In this document: positions 42,871 to 50,827 of the stretch, in pieces
Layout: each line of letters begins with the position of its first letter
Numbering within the stretch: position 1 is the stretch's first letter
Assembly: GCA_023426545.1 (NCBI GenBank)
Contig: JAFAAN010000056.1
Span: 1 to 58,444, forward strand
DNA from: Pseudomonadota bacterium
Lineage (GTDB): Bacteria; Myxococcota; Myxococcia; Myxococcales; Myxococcaceae
Reading direction: 5' to 3'
DNA length: 58,444 nt
Notes under the pieces: model-generated
Seen by the model: only the letters and a program-made list of their open reading frames with translations
Databases searched by the model: none
Told to the model about the DNA's origin: nothing
Program-made: the position numbers and the translations under genes

Positions 42871-44190
42871 TCAGCCGAGCCGGCGGAACGGCTGGGGCTT
42901 GGCACCAGTGGACAGCGCGGAGACCTCCACGGCGAGCACGTCCAGTTGGACGTGCGTCCACCCCAGGTTCCGCAGCGCGGCCGTGAGCCGCTCGCGCAGT
43001 GGCCCCACGCTGGAGGGTGGCGCGCCCGCAAGCTCCAGCATGAAGCGCGAGCCGCCTGCTTGGGTCAGCCGGAAGACGCGCAGCGCATGGTGCTTGAACA
43101 CCCAGGCCAGCGCCCAGGCGTCCACCTCCCGGCCTGATTGCGTGACGAAGTGGCAGGCGCCCCGTCCGCCGAAGTGTTCCAGCGTCCACCCGTGGAACCC
43201 GCACGCGCAGGCATCGCGCCGCACGGAGCCGGTGTCGCCCGGGCGGTAGCGCAGCAGCGGCAGCACGCTGGGGCGCAGCCGCGTCACCACCACCTCGTCC
43301 AGTCCGGGCTCCAGCCAGACGTCGGGCGCCAGGACGTGGAAGCGCCCCGGCGCCTCGTCTCGCAAGCACTCCCAGGCCAGCGGGCCCGTCTCCGTGGTGG
43401 CGTAGTAGTTGAGGAGGGGAACGGGCATCACGCTCGCGAGCTCCCGCCGCAAGCCCACCGGCAGGTGCTGTGCGGATGTCAGCACCAGCCGGGGGAGGGG
43501 AAGTCCCTCCTGGGCGGCCAGCCACCGCAGCCCCTCCGGGTCGGAGAAGAGCACAGCGGGGCGCACGCGGCGGAGGCGTTCGAGGGCGTCGGCCCGCAGC
43601 ACGGAGATGCGGTGCAGCGCCCCGTCATGGAGGATGGGCAGCCGCACCGAGTACTCCAGCCCGCCGGGCAGCGCGTCCAGCAGCACCACCCGGGGACGCG
43701 GGGGCAGCGCCGCGCCCGCGCGTGCCACGAGGAACCGGAGCACGGCCCACATGTGCAGGCAATCGCGCCGGTCGCGCACCACGTTCACCGGCGCGCCCGT
43801 GGAGCCGGAGCTCTTCACCACGACGCAGTCGTCCGCGTCCGCCATCGGCGTGGGCACCGCGTCCCAGCGCGCCGCCAGGACCTCCCGGTCCAGGTACGGG
43901 AAGTGCCGCAGGTCCTCCAACGTCTGGAGGTCGCCTGGGTGGAACCCCGCCTCGCGCAGCGCCTGGGCGTGGTACGGCGAGCCGTGAAGCGCGGCGCGGA
44001 GGACGCCCAGGCGTTCCTCCAGCGCCACGCGGGCCGCGTCCTCGTCGCGTTCGGCGGCGAAGCGGTGGAGGCCGCCGGAGATGGACTCGGCCCAGGGGAT
44101 GTGGGGGCGCTGTGTGGAGGTGTCCCGGCGGATGTTCGCGCGCGGTGCGACGCGCAGGTCCGCGGCAGGAAGTTCCGTCACTCGCGCCAC
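42871..44190 (-). CDS. PaaK/CapK-like acyl-adenylating enzyme
   Basis: The protein has 439 aa. The AMP-binding P-loop SSGSTGAPV is near residue 130. YYATTETGPLAWEC near 265 and LPLLRYRPGDTG near 330 match the phenylacetate-CoA ligase/CapK/LuxE branch, which is shorter than typical ANL enzymes. A short C-terminal domain completes it. It should activate a carboxylate as an adenylate; the acceptor may be CoA, a thiol or another molecule. The start overlaps the preceding coiled-coil gene by 13 bp and it is the last gene of the MoxR operon, an unusual partner for a chaperone-type ATPase. Confidence 0.82.
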   Translation of the reverse strand: MARVTELPAADLRVAPRANIRRDTSTQRPHIPWAESISGGLHRFAAERDEDAARVALEERLGVLRAALHGSPYHAQALREAGFHPGDLQTLEDLRHFPYLDREVLAARWDAVPTPMADADDCVVVKSSGSTGAPVNVVRDRRDCLHMWAVLRFLVARAGAALPPRPRVVLLDALPGGLEYSVRLPILHDGALHRISVLRADALERLRRVRPAVLFSDPEGLRWLAAQEGLPLPRLVLTSAQHLPVGLRRELASVMPVPLLNYYATTETGPLAWECLRDEAPGRFHVLAPDVWLEPGLDEVVVTRLRPSVLPLLRYRPGDTGSVRRDACACGFHGWTLEHFGGRGACHFVTQSGREVDAWALAWVFKHHALRVFRLTQAGGSRFMLELAGAPPSSVGPLRERLTAALRNLGWTHVQLDVLAVEVSALSTGAKPQPFRRLG

Positions 44191-44741
44191 CCGCGCGCGT
44201 CCGCGGCCCGCTGCTCCGCTTCACGGAGGGCCTGCTGTCGCTTGTCCGCCTCCCGCTTGCGCGCCTCCTCCGCGCGCCGCATCTCCGCCTCGGCCTTGCG
44301 GTAGTCGAGCTGCTCCAGCCGCGAGACGGAGCCCTTGGGCGACTCGCCCTGCCACTGCCCGCCCACGGCGCGCACCCACTTGCGCAGGAACTCCTCGCGA
44401 CGGAAGGCGTTGGAGCGAACCATCTCCGCCGTCAGCGGCGCCACGTCCTGGAAGAAGCGCTGGAGCAGCGTGGTGGCGTCATCGCTGCGCTGGAGCGTAA
44501 GCGCCGTCTCCTGCCGCAGCGAGGAGGACGCGAGCACGTGCGCGAGCATCACCACCTGCTCCCGCCAGAGCGGAGAGCGGGCCCGCTGCTCCAGCTCCCC
44601 CCAGTCCGCCAGGGACGGAGGCCGCACCCGCGCGAGCCGAAAGGTGTCGCAGACGATGGCCAGCGACAGGTCATGGGAGTACGGCGACACGATGGGGGCC
44701 GCGTCGAGCTGCGTCTGGATTTCGCGAAGGTCGAAGGCCAT
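44178..44741 (-). CDS. Hypothetical protein with C-terminal coiled coil
   Basis: The protein has 187 aa from the ATG at 44741. The N-terminal two thirds is helical and leucine-rich (SLAIVCDTFRLARV, VVMLAHVLASSSL). The last ~50 residues are a charged Ala/Glu/Arg helix with heptads (RKAEAEMRRAEEARKREADK), a likely coiled coil. It starts 5 bp after the HExxH-VWA gene and overlaps the PaaK-like gene. No family is recognised; an adaptor role within the MoxR operon is inferred from position only. Confidence 0.72.
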   Translation of the reverse strand: MAFDLREIQTQLDAAPIVSPYSHDLSLAIVCDTFRLARVRPPSLADWGELEQRARSPLWREQVVMLAHVLASSSLRQETALTLQRSDDATTLLQRFFQDVAPLTAEMVRSNAFRREEFLRKWVRAVGGQWQGESPKGSVSRLEQLDYRKAEAEMRRAEEARKREADKRQQALREAEQRAADARGWRE

Positions 44742-44746
44742 GGGAT

Positions 44747-46408
44747 TCAGTTCTCCAGCAACGCCTGGGCGAGGTCGCCAGCCGCCTTTCCGAAGTCGGA
44801 GGGCCACCGCACTATCACCAGCCGGAAGCGCCGCTCGCGCAGCAGCGGCGCCAGCGCCTCCCGGGCGCGTTGCTCGTTGGGAAGGGCGAGGAAGGCCACC
44901 ACGAGGCGCGAGCGTCGAATCGACGCCAGCACTGGCTCCAGGTTCTTCTCCCTGGCGACGTTCGACAGGAAGTCGCTGTCGGAGATGAGGATGCGCAGCG
45001 CGTCGGGGCGCTCGCGTGACAGCTCGCCCATGACGTCGAAGGGGAACTGCGTGCCCCCGCCGATGTAGCTCAGCAGGAACTCGCGAGCCGTCTCTTCGTC
45101 ATACATCCACGGCGACACCAGCGGATTGCCGTGGGAGTACACCACGCCGCGCACCGTGGCCTTCTTCCGCAGCGCGGAGGCGGACAGCACCTGAGCCGCC
45201 AGCGTCATCGCGTTGAGGCTCACCTCGGGGTTGGGCATGGAGCCGCTGGTGTCCAGGTAGATTTCCACCGACGGCACGCCCAGCTCGGAGGGCGGCGGCA
45301 GGTCCGCCTCCAGCTCGCGGCGCAGCGGCGACACCGCGGCCAGGTGGCCCTGGGACAGCACCGTCAACGTCCAGTCGATGCTGGACGGGTCATCGCCGTA
45401 CTCCCACGCCTGGGGGATGGTGCGCAGGTAGGGCTCCGGCTGGGACGGTGCCGTGGGGAGCTGGAGGAGGTGCCGGTCCACCAGCCGCCGGTAGTGCTTC
45501 GCCACCAGCGCCTGCCGCAGCGTGCCGGCACCCACGCCGGGCAGGTGCTCGGTGACGCGGTAGATGGTGCTCAGGTCGTCCTGCTCCCGCGAGCGGGTGC
45601 TCATGGGCTCCAGCCAGCCTCGCTCCTCCGCCTCCTCCATCGCGTCGTCCCAGCGGCTGCTGCCGTGGATGGCGGCGTCCAGGTCATCGGCGTCCGGCAC
45701 GGAGACGTCCCCGCCCAGCGGCAGGCAGAACTCGAGCTCCGCCGGGTGCTCGATGTAGCGGATGAAGGTGGCGCAGAAATAGAGGAACTGGAGCTTGCCG
45801 TTCGGCAGCGAATAGAAGGTCTGCGCGAACATGCGGGCCTCGGCCCGCACGCCAGGGAAGCGCGTCTCCATGGGCGCCAGCTGCGACTGCGGCACCAGCG
45901 CCCCGGGCGCCAGTCCCCACAGCTCCTCGTAGACGGCCAGGTAGAAGAAGAACAGCGGCGACATCACGCCGCCCTGCACGCGCTGGAAGCCGCGGTACAC
46001 CGCGCACAGCGCCTCCGCGTGCGTCCGGCCCACCACCTCGTTGACCTGCAAATCGTAGAAGAGATTGGTGAGGGACTGCTTCAGGCCGGGAATGAGCCGC
46101 TGCTCCTGCACGCGCAGCTCCGCGTCCCAGCCCAGCGTGTGAGGGAAGCGCGCATGGTGTCCGATTTCGTGCGCCAGCACCGCCGTCAGGCTTCCGGTGG
46201 CCTCCATGGCCTCCAGGAGGTCGAAGTTCACGAAGACCTGGCGCTTCACCAGGTCGATGTACGCGAGCGGCTCCTGCGCATGGCTCGTGTCCGGCCGGAA
46301 GCGCTCGTGGGGCTCGGGAGGGCTGAGCTGCACGTGCACGTCCCACAGCGCCAGCGCGTCGCGCCAGCTCGCCGCCACGTCGTCCCGGGTGATGCGCGGC
46401 GGGCTCAT
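44747..46408 (-). CDS. HExxH metallopeptidase-like and VWA domain fusion protein
   Basis: The protein has 553 aa from the ATG at 46408, overlapping the upstream stop by 4 bp (ATGA). The N-terminal domain carries H80-E81-x2-H84 (AVLAHEIGHHARFPH), a zinc-protease-type motif inside a helix. The C-terminal domain is VWA with MIDAS DTSGSM at D386 and an acidic LISDSDF strand. This combination recalls the DUF2201 metallopeptidase/VWA families that accompany MoxR ATPases. Whether the HExxH site cleaves peptides is unproven. There is no signal peptide. It is the third gene of the five-gene operon. Confidence 0.85.
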   Translation of the reverse strand: MSPPRITRDDVAASWRDALALWDVHVQLSPPEPHERFRPDTSHAQEPLAYIDLVKRQVFVNFDLLEAMEATGSLTAVLAHEIGHHARFPHTLGWDAELRVQEQRLIPGLKQSLTNLFYDLQVNEVVGRTHAEALCAVYRGFQRVQGGVMSPLFFFYLAVYEELWGLAPGALVPQSQLAPMETRFPGVRAEARMFAQTFYSLPNGKLQFLYFCATFIRYIEHPAELEFCLPLGGDVSVPDADDLDAAIHGSSRWDDAMEEAEERGWLEPMSTRSREQDDLSTIYRVTEHLPGVGAGTLRQALVAKHYRRLVDRHLLQLPTAPSQPEPYLRTIPQAWEYGDDPSSIDWTLTVLSQGHLAAVSPLRRELEADLPPPSELGVPSVEIYLDTSGSMPNPEVSLNAMTLAAQVLSASALRKKATVRGVVYSHGNPLVSPWMYDEETAREFLLSYIGGGTQFPFDVMGELSRERPDALRILISDSDFLSNVAREKNLEPVLASIRRSRLVVAFLALPNEQRAREALAPLLRERRFRLVIVRWPSDFGKAAGDLAQALLEN

Positions 46409-47232
46409 TCCGGGAGGAACACCAGCACGTGCTGGGACGTGTGCAGCGTGGCCGCCGTCCGCCATTCATTGGCCAGGGTGGCGAACCACGCGTCCGCGCG
46501 CGGGTCCTCCCGCAGCGCCTCGCTCAGGTGGGGGCTGTCTACGCTCGCCGGCTCGGGCGTCTCACGGCAGCCCATGGCGCCCAGCGTGAGCGGAGTGTCC
46601 GCCAGCCAGAGGCCCTGCGTGGCCGCCTCGCGTCCCGCCACGGCGTGGCGGTGCCGGTCATGCACGCAGACCACGGTGGGCGCCAGGAAGTGCAGCGCGC
46701 CGGGCAGGAAGCGGCTGTCCTCCTGCGACAGGTCCACCCAGTGGCCCTGGGCGCGCGAGCCCAGCGGCCGGGCAGGGGGCTCCAGGGCGACTTCGGAAGT
46801 CCTTCGAAGCTGCGTCTCCAGGTCCGCCAGCGACGTCAGCCCCTGACCCACGCGCCAGAAGAGGCGCTGCACCCACGGGGGCGCGGACTCCAGGTTCTCT
46901 CCCAGGTTCCAGAGCTGGGCGAACACCCGCGAGCGCTCCTGCGCGGGCACGGAGGCCAGCAGGCGGGGAATCAGGTCCGTCCACGCGAGGGTGAAGAAGT
47001 TCTGCCGTCCCGCGCTCGCGGGGTACAGGTAGCCCAGGCCGACGGCCTCCGCGCCCAGTTGCAGGTAGGCGCGCAGCAGCTCCTCGCCCTCTTCGGCGGA
47101 GAGGCCCGCGGCCAGCAGGGACTGCCCCAACTGCTGCGCGGCGCCGCGGGTGAGCTCCTGCCACAGGGCCGAATCCCAGCGCACGAAGCGGGCGCGGGCG
47201 TTGGCCTCCAGCTCGTCGGTGAAGGTGCTCAT
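46405..47232 (-). CDS. Hypothetical protein of MoxR operon
   Basis: The protein has 275 aa from the ATG at 47232. It overlaps the MoxR stop (ATGA) and its own stop overlaps the next start, so it is fully coupled to both. The N-terminal half is helical (ELTRGAAQQLGQSLLAAGLS, TLAWTDLIPRLLASVPAQER), and the C-terminal half is more beta-like (HFLAPTVVCVHDRHRHAVAG). No motif or family is recognised. A third component between ATPase and VWA protein is a recurring feature of MoxR systems and may confer substrate choice; that is inference. Confidence 0.78.
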   Translation of the reverse strand: MSTFTDELEANARARFVRWDSALWQELTRGAAQQLGQSLLAAGLSAEEGEELLRAYLQLGAEAVGLGYLYPASAGRQNFFTLAWTDLIPRLLASVPAQERSRVFAQLWNLGENLESAPPWVQRLFWRVGQGLTSLADLETQLRRTSEVALEPPARPLGSRAQGHWVDLSQEDSRFLPGALHFLAPTVVCVHDRHRHAVAGREAATQGLWLADTPLTLGAMGCRETPEPASVDSPHLSEALREDPRADAWFATLANEWRTAATLHTSQHVLVFLPE

Positions 47233-48764
47233 CGGCGTCCGCCCGGGTTCTCCTTCAGCCACGTCGCGTAGTTGCGGTAGCGGCTGTACAGGGACTTGAG
47301 GTGGATGACGTCCTCGTAGACGGGGCCGGACAGCTCGTGCCGTGAGAGCAGCTCATTCATCAGCACCGTCACCTGGGCCATGCGCTTCTCGGTGGTGCGC
47401 AGGTCCACGCCGGACAGGCCCTTGTCCAGCTCATGGCGCAGCGCCGTCACCTTGCGGCGGATGGGCTGGTGCGTGCCGTAGTGGGCCATCGCCATGTCGA
47501 ACATGTTCCGCAGCCAGGCGACGCGGTCCTGGAGGAGCATCCGGCGGCCCTTCACCTCGAAGAAGGCGCTGCGCGGGTTGGGGACCAGCTTCTCGTGCAG
47601 CACCCAGGGGGCAATCTGCCGGAAGTCCTCCAGCTCCACGGCGGCGTGGCCGCGGAAGAAGGCCATGGCCTTCGCGAAGTGGAGGATGGTCTGGTACGCG
47701 CGCACGCTGACGCCGTTCTCCGTCTGCGTGCAGAGGTGGACCTTCTTGTCGAGCGGGCACTGCTCGTTGCACACCGCGGCCACGGTCTGCCCGGCCAGCT
47801 TGAGCGTGTCCTTGTGCTTGAACTCGAAGCGCGGCGAGGCCATGCGGCAGAAGTCGAGCTGCCCCAGGAAGAAGGCGATGCGCTCCAGCACGTCCTTGGG
47901 CACCTCCACCTCCAGGATGGAGGCGTAGGCGCGCTCCAGCTCGCCGGGCGTGAAGACGATTTCCTTCGGCAGCAGCTCCTCGGGGGACCTGTCCGCCTCC
48001 AGGCGCTGGAGGAGCTGGTCCATGAAGCCCGAGTTGAAGGGCACCGCGCGCACCACCACGTCGATGCGGTCCTTCAGCGCCTCGATGACCTGGAAGGTGC
48101 CGCCGCCCTGGTCGTCGTTGGCGGTGAGGAACCAGGACGAGCGGCCCGCGTAGACGTACTGGTCCATCATCTCCGCGTAGCCCTCGGCCATGAGGGACAG
48201 GAGCGCGGACTGCGTCTTGGTGGGGATGCGGTTGTACTCGTCGATGATTTTGACGCGCTGGCCAATCCACTTGCGCCAGCTCACCTTCACGGCGGACAGG
48301 TCCTCCGCCTTGAGCATGTCGGAGGGCAGCGGCGCGCCGAGCAGGTCCGCGATGGACAGCTGTGGATGGCCGCGCTGGATGCCGCGGTGGACCTCGTCAC
48401 GCTCCATGCCGGACAGCAGGGCCATGAGGATGGCGGACGTCGTCTTCCCGCGCCCGGGCCCGCCGACGAGCAGCGCGCGCCGGCAGGTGAACAGGGTGAG
48501 CAGGGGGATGAGGACGAACGAGCTGTAGCTGGTGTCCTCGGGGAGCTGCAGCTCGTCCCCCGCGGGCGTCGTGAGGGCCGCGGACGCGCCGAACTCGAGG
48601 TCGTAGTACGGACAGATGACGGCGTTGTTGGTGATCCACCAGTACGCCTGCCGCATCTTGTCGTGGAGGCTGCCGCCGTCGCGCTCGGAGAGGTGGACGT
48701 TGAGGTTCTTGTCCGTCTTCGCGCGACCGGTGAGCAGGCGCGTCACCCAATCCTGATTGGCCAT
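47229..48764 (-). CDS. MoxR-type AAA+ ATPase
   Basis: The protein has 511 aa. Walker A is GPGRGKTT (102-109), Walker B is VKIIDEYNRIP with D175-E176, sensor-1 is WFLTANDD near 213, and an arginine-finger region follows (EALKDRID). At 511 aa it is much longer than a classic ~330 aa MoxR, with an extra ~90 residue N-terminal region and a C-terminal helical domain (~400-511). MoxR ATPases act as chaperones for metal insertion or complex maturation together with VWA proteins. It heads a five-gene overlapping operon that includes an HExxH-VWA protein. Confidence 0.9.
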   Translation of the reverse strand: MANQDWVTRLLTGRAKTDKNLNVHLSERDGGSLHDKMRQAYWWITNNAVICPYYDLEFGASAALTTPAGDELQLPEDTSYSSFVLIPLLTLFTCRRALLVGGPGRGKTTSAILMALLSGMERDEVHRGIQRGHPQLSIADLLGAPLPSDMLKAEDLSAVKVSWRKWIGQRVKIIDEYNRIPTKTQSALLSLMAEGYAEMMDQYVYAGRSSWFLTANDDQGGGTFQVIEALKDRIDVVVRAVPFNSGFMDQLLQRLEADRSPEELLPKEIVFTPGELERAYASILEVEVPKDVLERIAFFLGQLDFCRMASPRFEFKHKDTLKLAGQTVAAVCNEQCPLDKKVHLCTQTENGVSVRAYQTILHFAKAMAFFRGHAAVELEDFRQIAPWVLHEKLVPNPRSAFFEVKGRRMLLQDRVAWLRNMFDMAMAHYGTHQPIRRKVTALRHELDKGLSGVDLRTTEKRMAQVTVLMNELLSRHELSGPVYEDVIHLKSLYSRYRNYATWLKENPGGRR

Positions 48765-48837
48765 TCGTGGCGGAGCCTAGCACCGCCCCGGCAGACGGGG
48801 GCACCCGGGCGCCTTGCGCCGCGTGGACGCCGTCCCC

Positions 48838-49482
48838 TCACAAGGTGACCAGGCCCAGCTTCGCCGCGCGGACCACGGCCTCCGTGCGCCGCTGGACGCC
48901 CAGCTTGGCGAGCACGGCGTTCACATGGAACTTGGCGGTGTGCTCGCTGATGGCGAGCCGGTCCGCGATGGCCTTGTTCGACAGGCCCTCCGCCAGCAGG
49001 CCGAGCACCTCGCGCTCGCGGGGCGTCAGCGGCTCCGGAGCGCGCGTGCGCGCGGAGAGCGGGGCGTCACGTGGCGCGGCGCGCAGCTCCGAGAGGGCGG
49101 GGTCGAACACGCTCAAGCCCCGGGCTACGGCGAGCAGCGCGGCGCTGAGCGCCGCCGGGTCCACGTCACGGAAGAGCAGCCCGCGGACGCCCGCGCCCAG
49201 CGCCGCCTCGCCCGCCGCTTCGTCCGCCACCAGCGCGAGCACCGGGGCGCCCAGGTCCGGCGTCTCCACGCGAGCCTCGGCGCCGGCCAGGCGCATCCCG
49301 GTGTCCCAGAGCACCACATCCGGAGGCTCGCCAGGCGCGGACTCCAGGTCGACCTGGGTGCCGGACGCCACCAGGAAGAGCATGTCTCCCTGGTCGCCCA
49401 GCGCTCGGGAGAGCGCGCCCCGGGCGAGCGGGTCCTCCGCGACGAGGGAAAGGCGAAGCGGGGATGTGGATGCACCCAGCAC
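48838..49482 (-). CDS. LuxR/NarL-type response regulator with degenerate receiver
   Basis: The protein has 214 aa. The C-terminal HTH is canonical NarL/LuxR (LTPREREVLGLLAEGLSNK, AISEHTAKFHVNAVLAKLG). The N-terminal ~125 residues fold like a receiver, with an acidic residue pair in VAEDPLA and a possible phospho-acceptor in VVLWDTG. The switch Thr/Ser (ALVADEA) and the conserved Lys (GLLFRDV) appear substituted, so control may be independent of phosphorylation. It lies upstream of no kinase on its strand. Targets are unknown. Confidence 0.88.
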   Translation of the reverse strand: MLGASTSPLRLSLVAEDPLARGALSRALGDQGDMLFLVASGTQVDLESAPGEPPDVVLWDTGMRLAGAEARVETPDLGAPVLALVADEAAGEAALGAGVRGLLFRDVDPAALSAALLAVARGLSVFDPALSELRAAPRDAPLSARTRAPEPLTPREREVLGLLAEGLSNKAIADRLAISEHTAKFHVNAVLAKLGVQRRTEAVVRAAKLGLVTL

Positions 49483-49575
49483 GAGGTGCCTCTATTAACC
49501 AGCATCCACGAGCGGCGCTGGCGCGAGCGGCCCGGCGTCGTAGGACTCAGGCTCGCCCCCTCCGCGCGGTCCGGC

Positions 49576-50652
49576 TCACGCGAGCGTGACACCGTGGCCC
49601 GGCGCATCCGCTGGAAGCTCCAGCTTCGCGCCTGCGTACCGGGCGCCTCCCTGGAAGGGGTGGCTCGCGATGAACAGCGGCGTATCCAGGTCCGCGTAGG
49701 TGAAGCCGCCCAGGCCCGCGGCCAGGTTCGCGGAGGCGGACATGGCGAGCACGCTCTCCACCATGCCGCCCACCATCAGCTCCAGCCCCGCGGTGCGCGC
49801 GAGGCTCCACATTTGAAGCGCCTCCACGATGCCGCACTTCATGGTCTTGATGTTGATGGCGTGCGCGGCGCCCTCCCGGATGAGCCGCAGGACGTCCTTT
49901 CCCGAGCGCGCCGATTCATCCGCGCACACGGGCACGCGCGACCGCCGCGTGAGCTCCGCCATGCCCGCCACGTCGTGCGCGGGGACGGGCTGCTCGAAGA
50001 GGGCCAGGGGGACATCCGCGCGCTCCAGCTCCTTCAGGAAGGCGAGCGCCTCGGCCACGTCGTAGCCGCCGTTGGCATCCGCGAAGAGCCGAGCCCCGGG
50101 CGCCACCTCGTGGATGGCCACCAGCCGCGCCGCGTCCTCGCCGGGAGAAAGCGCGCCGACCTTCACCTTCAGCGTGGAGATGCCCCGGGCCAGGATGGCC
50201 TGCGCGGACTGGCGTGCGTGGGCCACGTCTCCCGCCGTCACCGTCATATCGATGTCCAGCGTGCGCTGCGCACCGCCCAGAAAGACGTACAGCGGGACGC
50301 GGTAGTGCCGCGCCAGTGCATCGAGCAGCGCTGTCTCCACGGCGCATCGAGCGGAGGGGGCCAGCGCGAGCGAGTCCCCCAGGGCCTCGGACATCGGCCT
50401 CCAGGCGCGCGCGTCCTGACCCACTAGCACCGCGCGCACCAGCTCCAGCGCGCTCAGCGTGCTGGCCTGTGTCTCGCCGCTGACGGCGGGGAAGGGGGCG
50501 GCCTCGCCCAGACCCTGGGTGCCATCCGCCAGCGTCAGGCGCACCAGCACGTTCTCCGCGGCGTACTGGGCCCCGGTGGCGATGGCGAAGGGCTCCGTGA
50601 GGGGGAGGTGCAGCGGCTCGAAGTGGGCGGCGGTGATGAGGGTGGGCGTCAT
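49576..50652 (-). CDS. Dipeptide epimerase, enolase superfamily
   Basis: The protein has 358 aa from the ATG at 50652. N-terminal capping domain (FAIATGAQYAAENVLVRL), then a (beta/alpha)7 barrel with KVKVG for the general base lysine, metal ligands in the order ADANGGY, LFEQP and CADES, and a second lysine in NIKTMKCG. This is the layout of L-Ala-D/L-Glu epimerases and related dipeptide epimerases (YcjG/YkfB group) that take part in murein peptide recycling. The precise dipeptide specificity cannot be assigned. No classical Shine-Dalgarno is visible, so the start is less certain than the family call. Confidence 0.88.
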   Translation of the reverse strand: MTPTLITAAHFEPLHLPLTEPFAIATGAQYAAENVLVRLTLADGTQGLGEAAPFPAVSGETQASTLSALELVRAVLVGQDARAWRPMSEALGDSLALAPSARCAVETALLDALARHYRVPLYVFLGGAQRTLDIDMTVTAGDVAHARQSAQAILARGISTLKVKVGALSPGEDAARLVAIHEVAPGARLFADANGGYDVAEALAFLKELERADVPLALFEQPVPAHDVAGMAELTRRSRVPVCADESARSGKDVLRLIREGAAHAINIKTMKCGIVEALQMWSLARTAGLELMVGGMVESVLAMSASANLAAGLGGFTYADLDTPLFIASHPFQGGARYAGAKLELPADAPGHGVTLA

Positions 50653-50827
50653 GGGGGCACGGAGCCTACTCTCCGTGACGTTCCCCGCGCCGCGGCGGTC
50701 CCGGACGGCCGACACATGTGACATGAAACTGATACACGAATGTCCGGCGTCCTTGTGATTGCCGCCTGTTCGTGGCGACATTGTCTTCATTCTGAAAGAC
50801 AGGTTCCAGTCCGTGCCGGCTCCAGAC

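Noticed and set aside
43470..45068. 532-codon plus-strand ORF
   Set aside because: It is antisense across the PaaK-like, coiled-coil and HExxH-VWA genes, is Pro/Arg-rich, and has no ribosome binding site.
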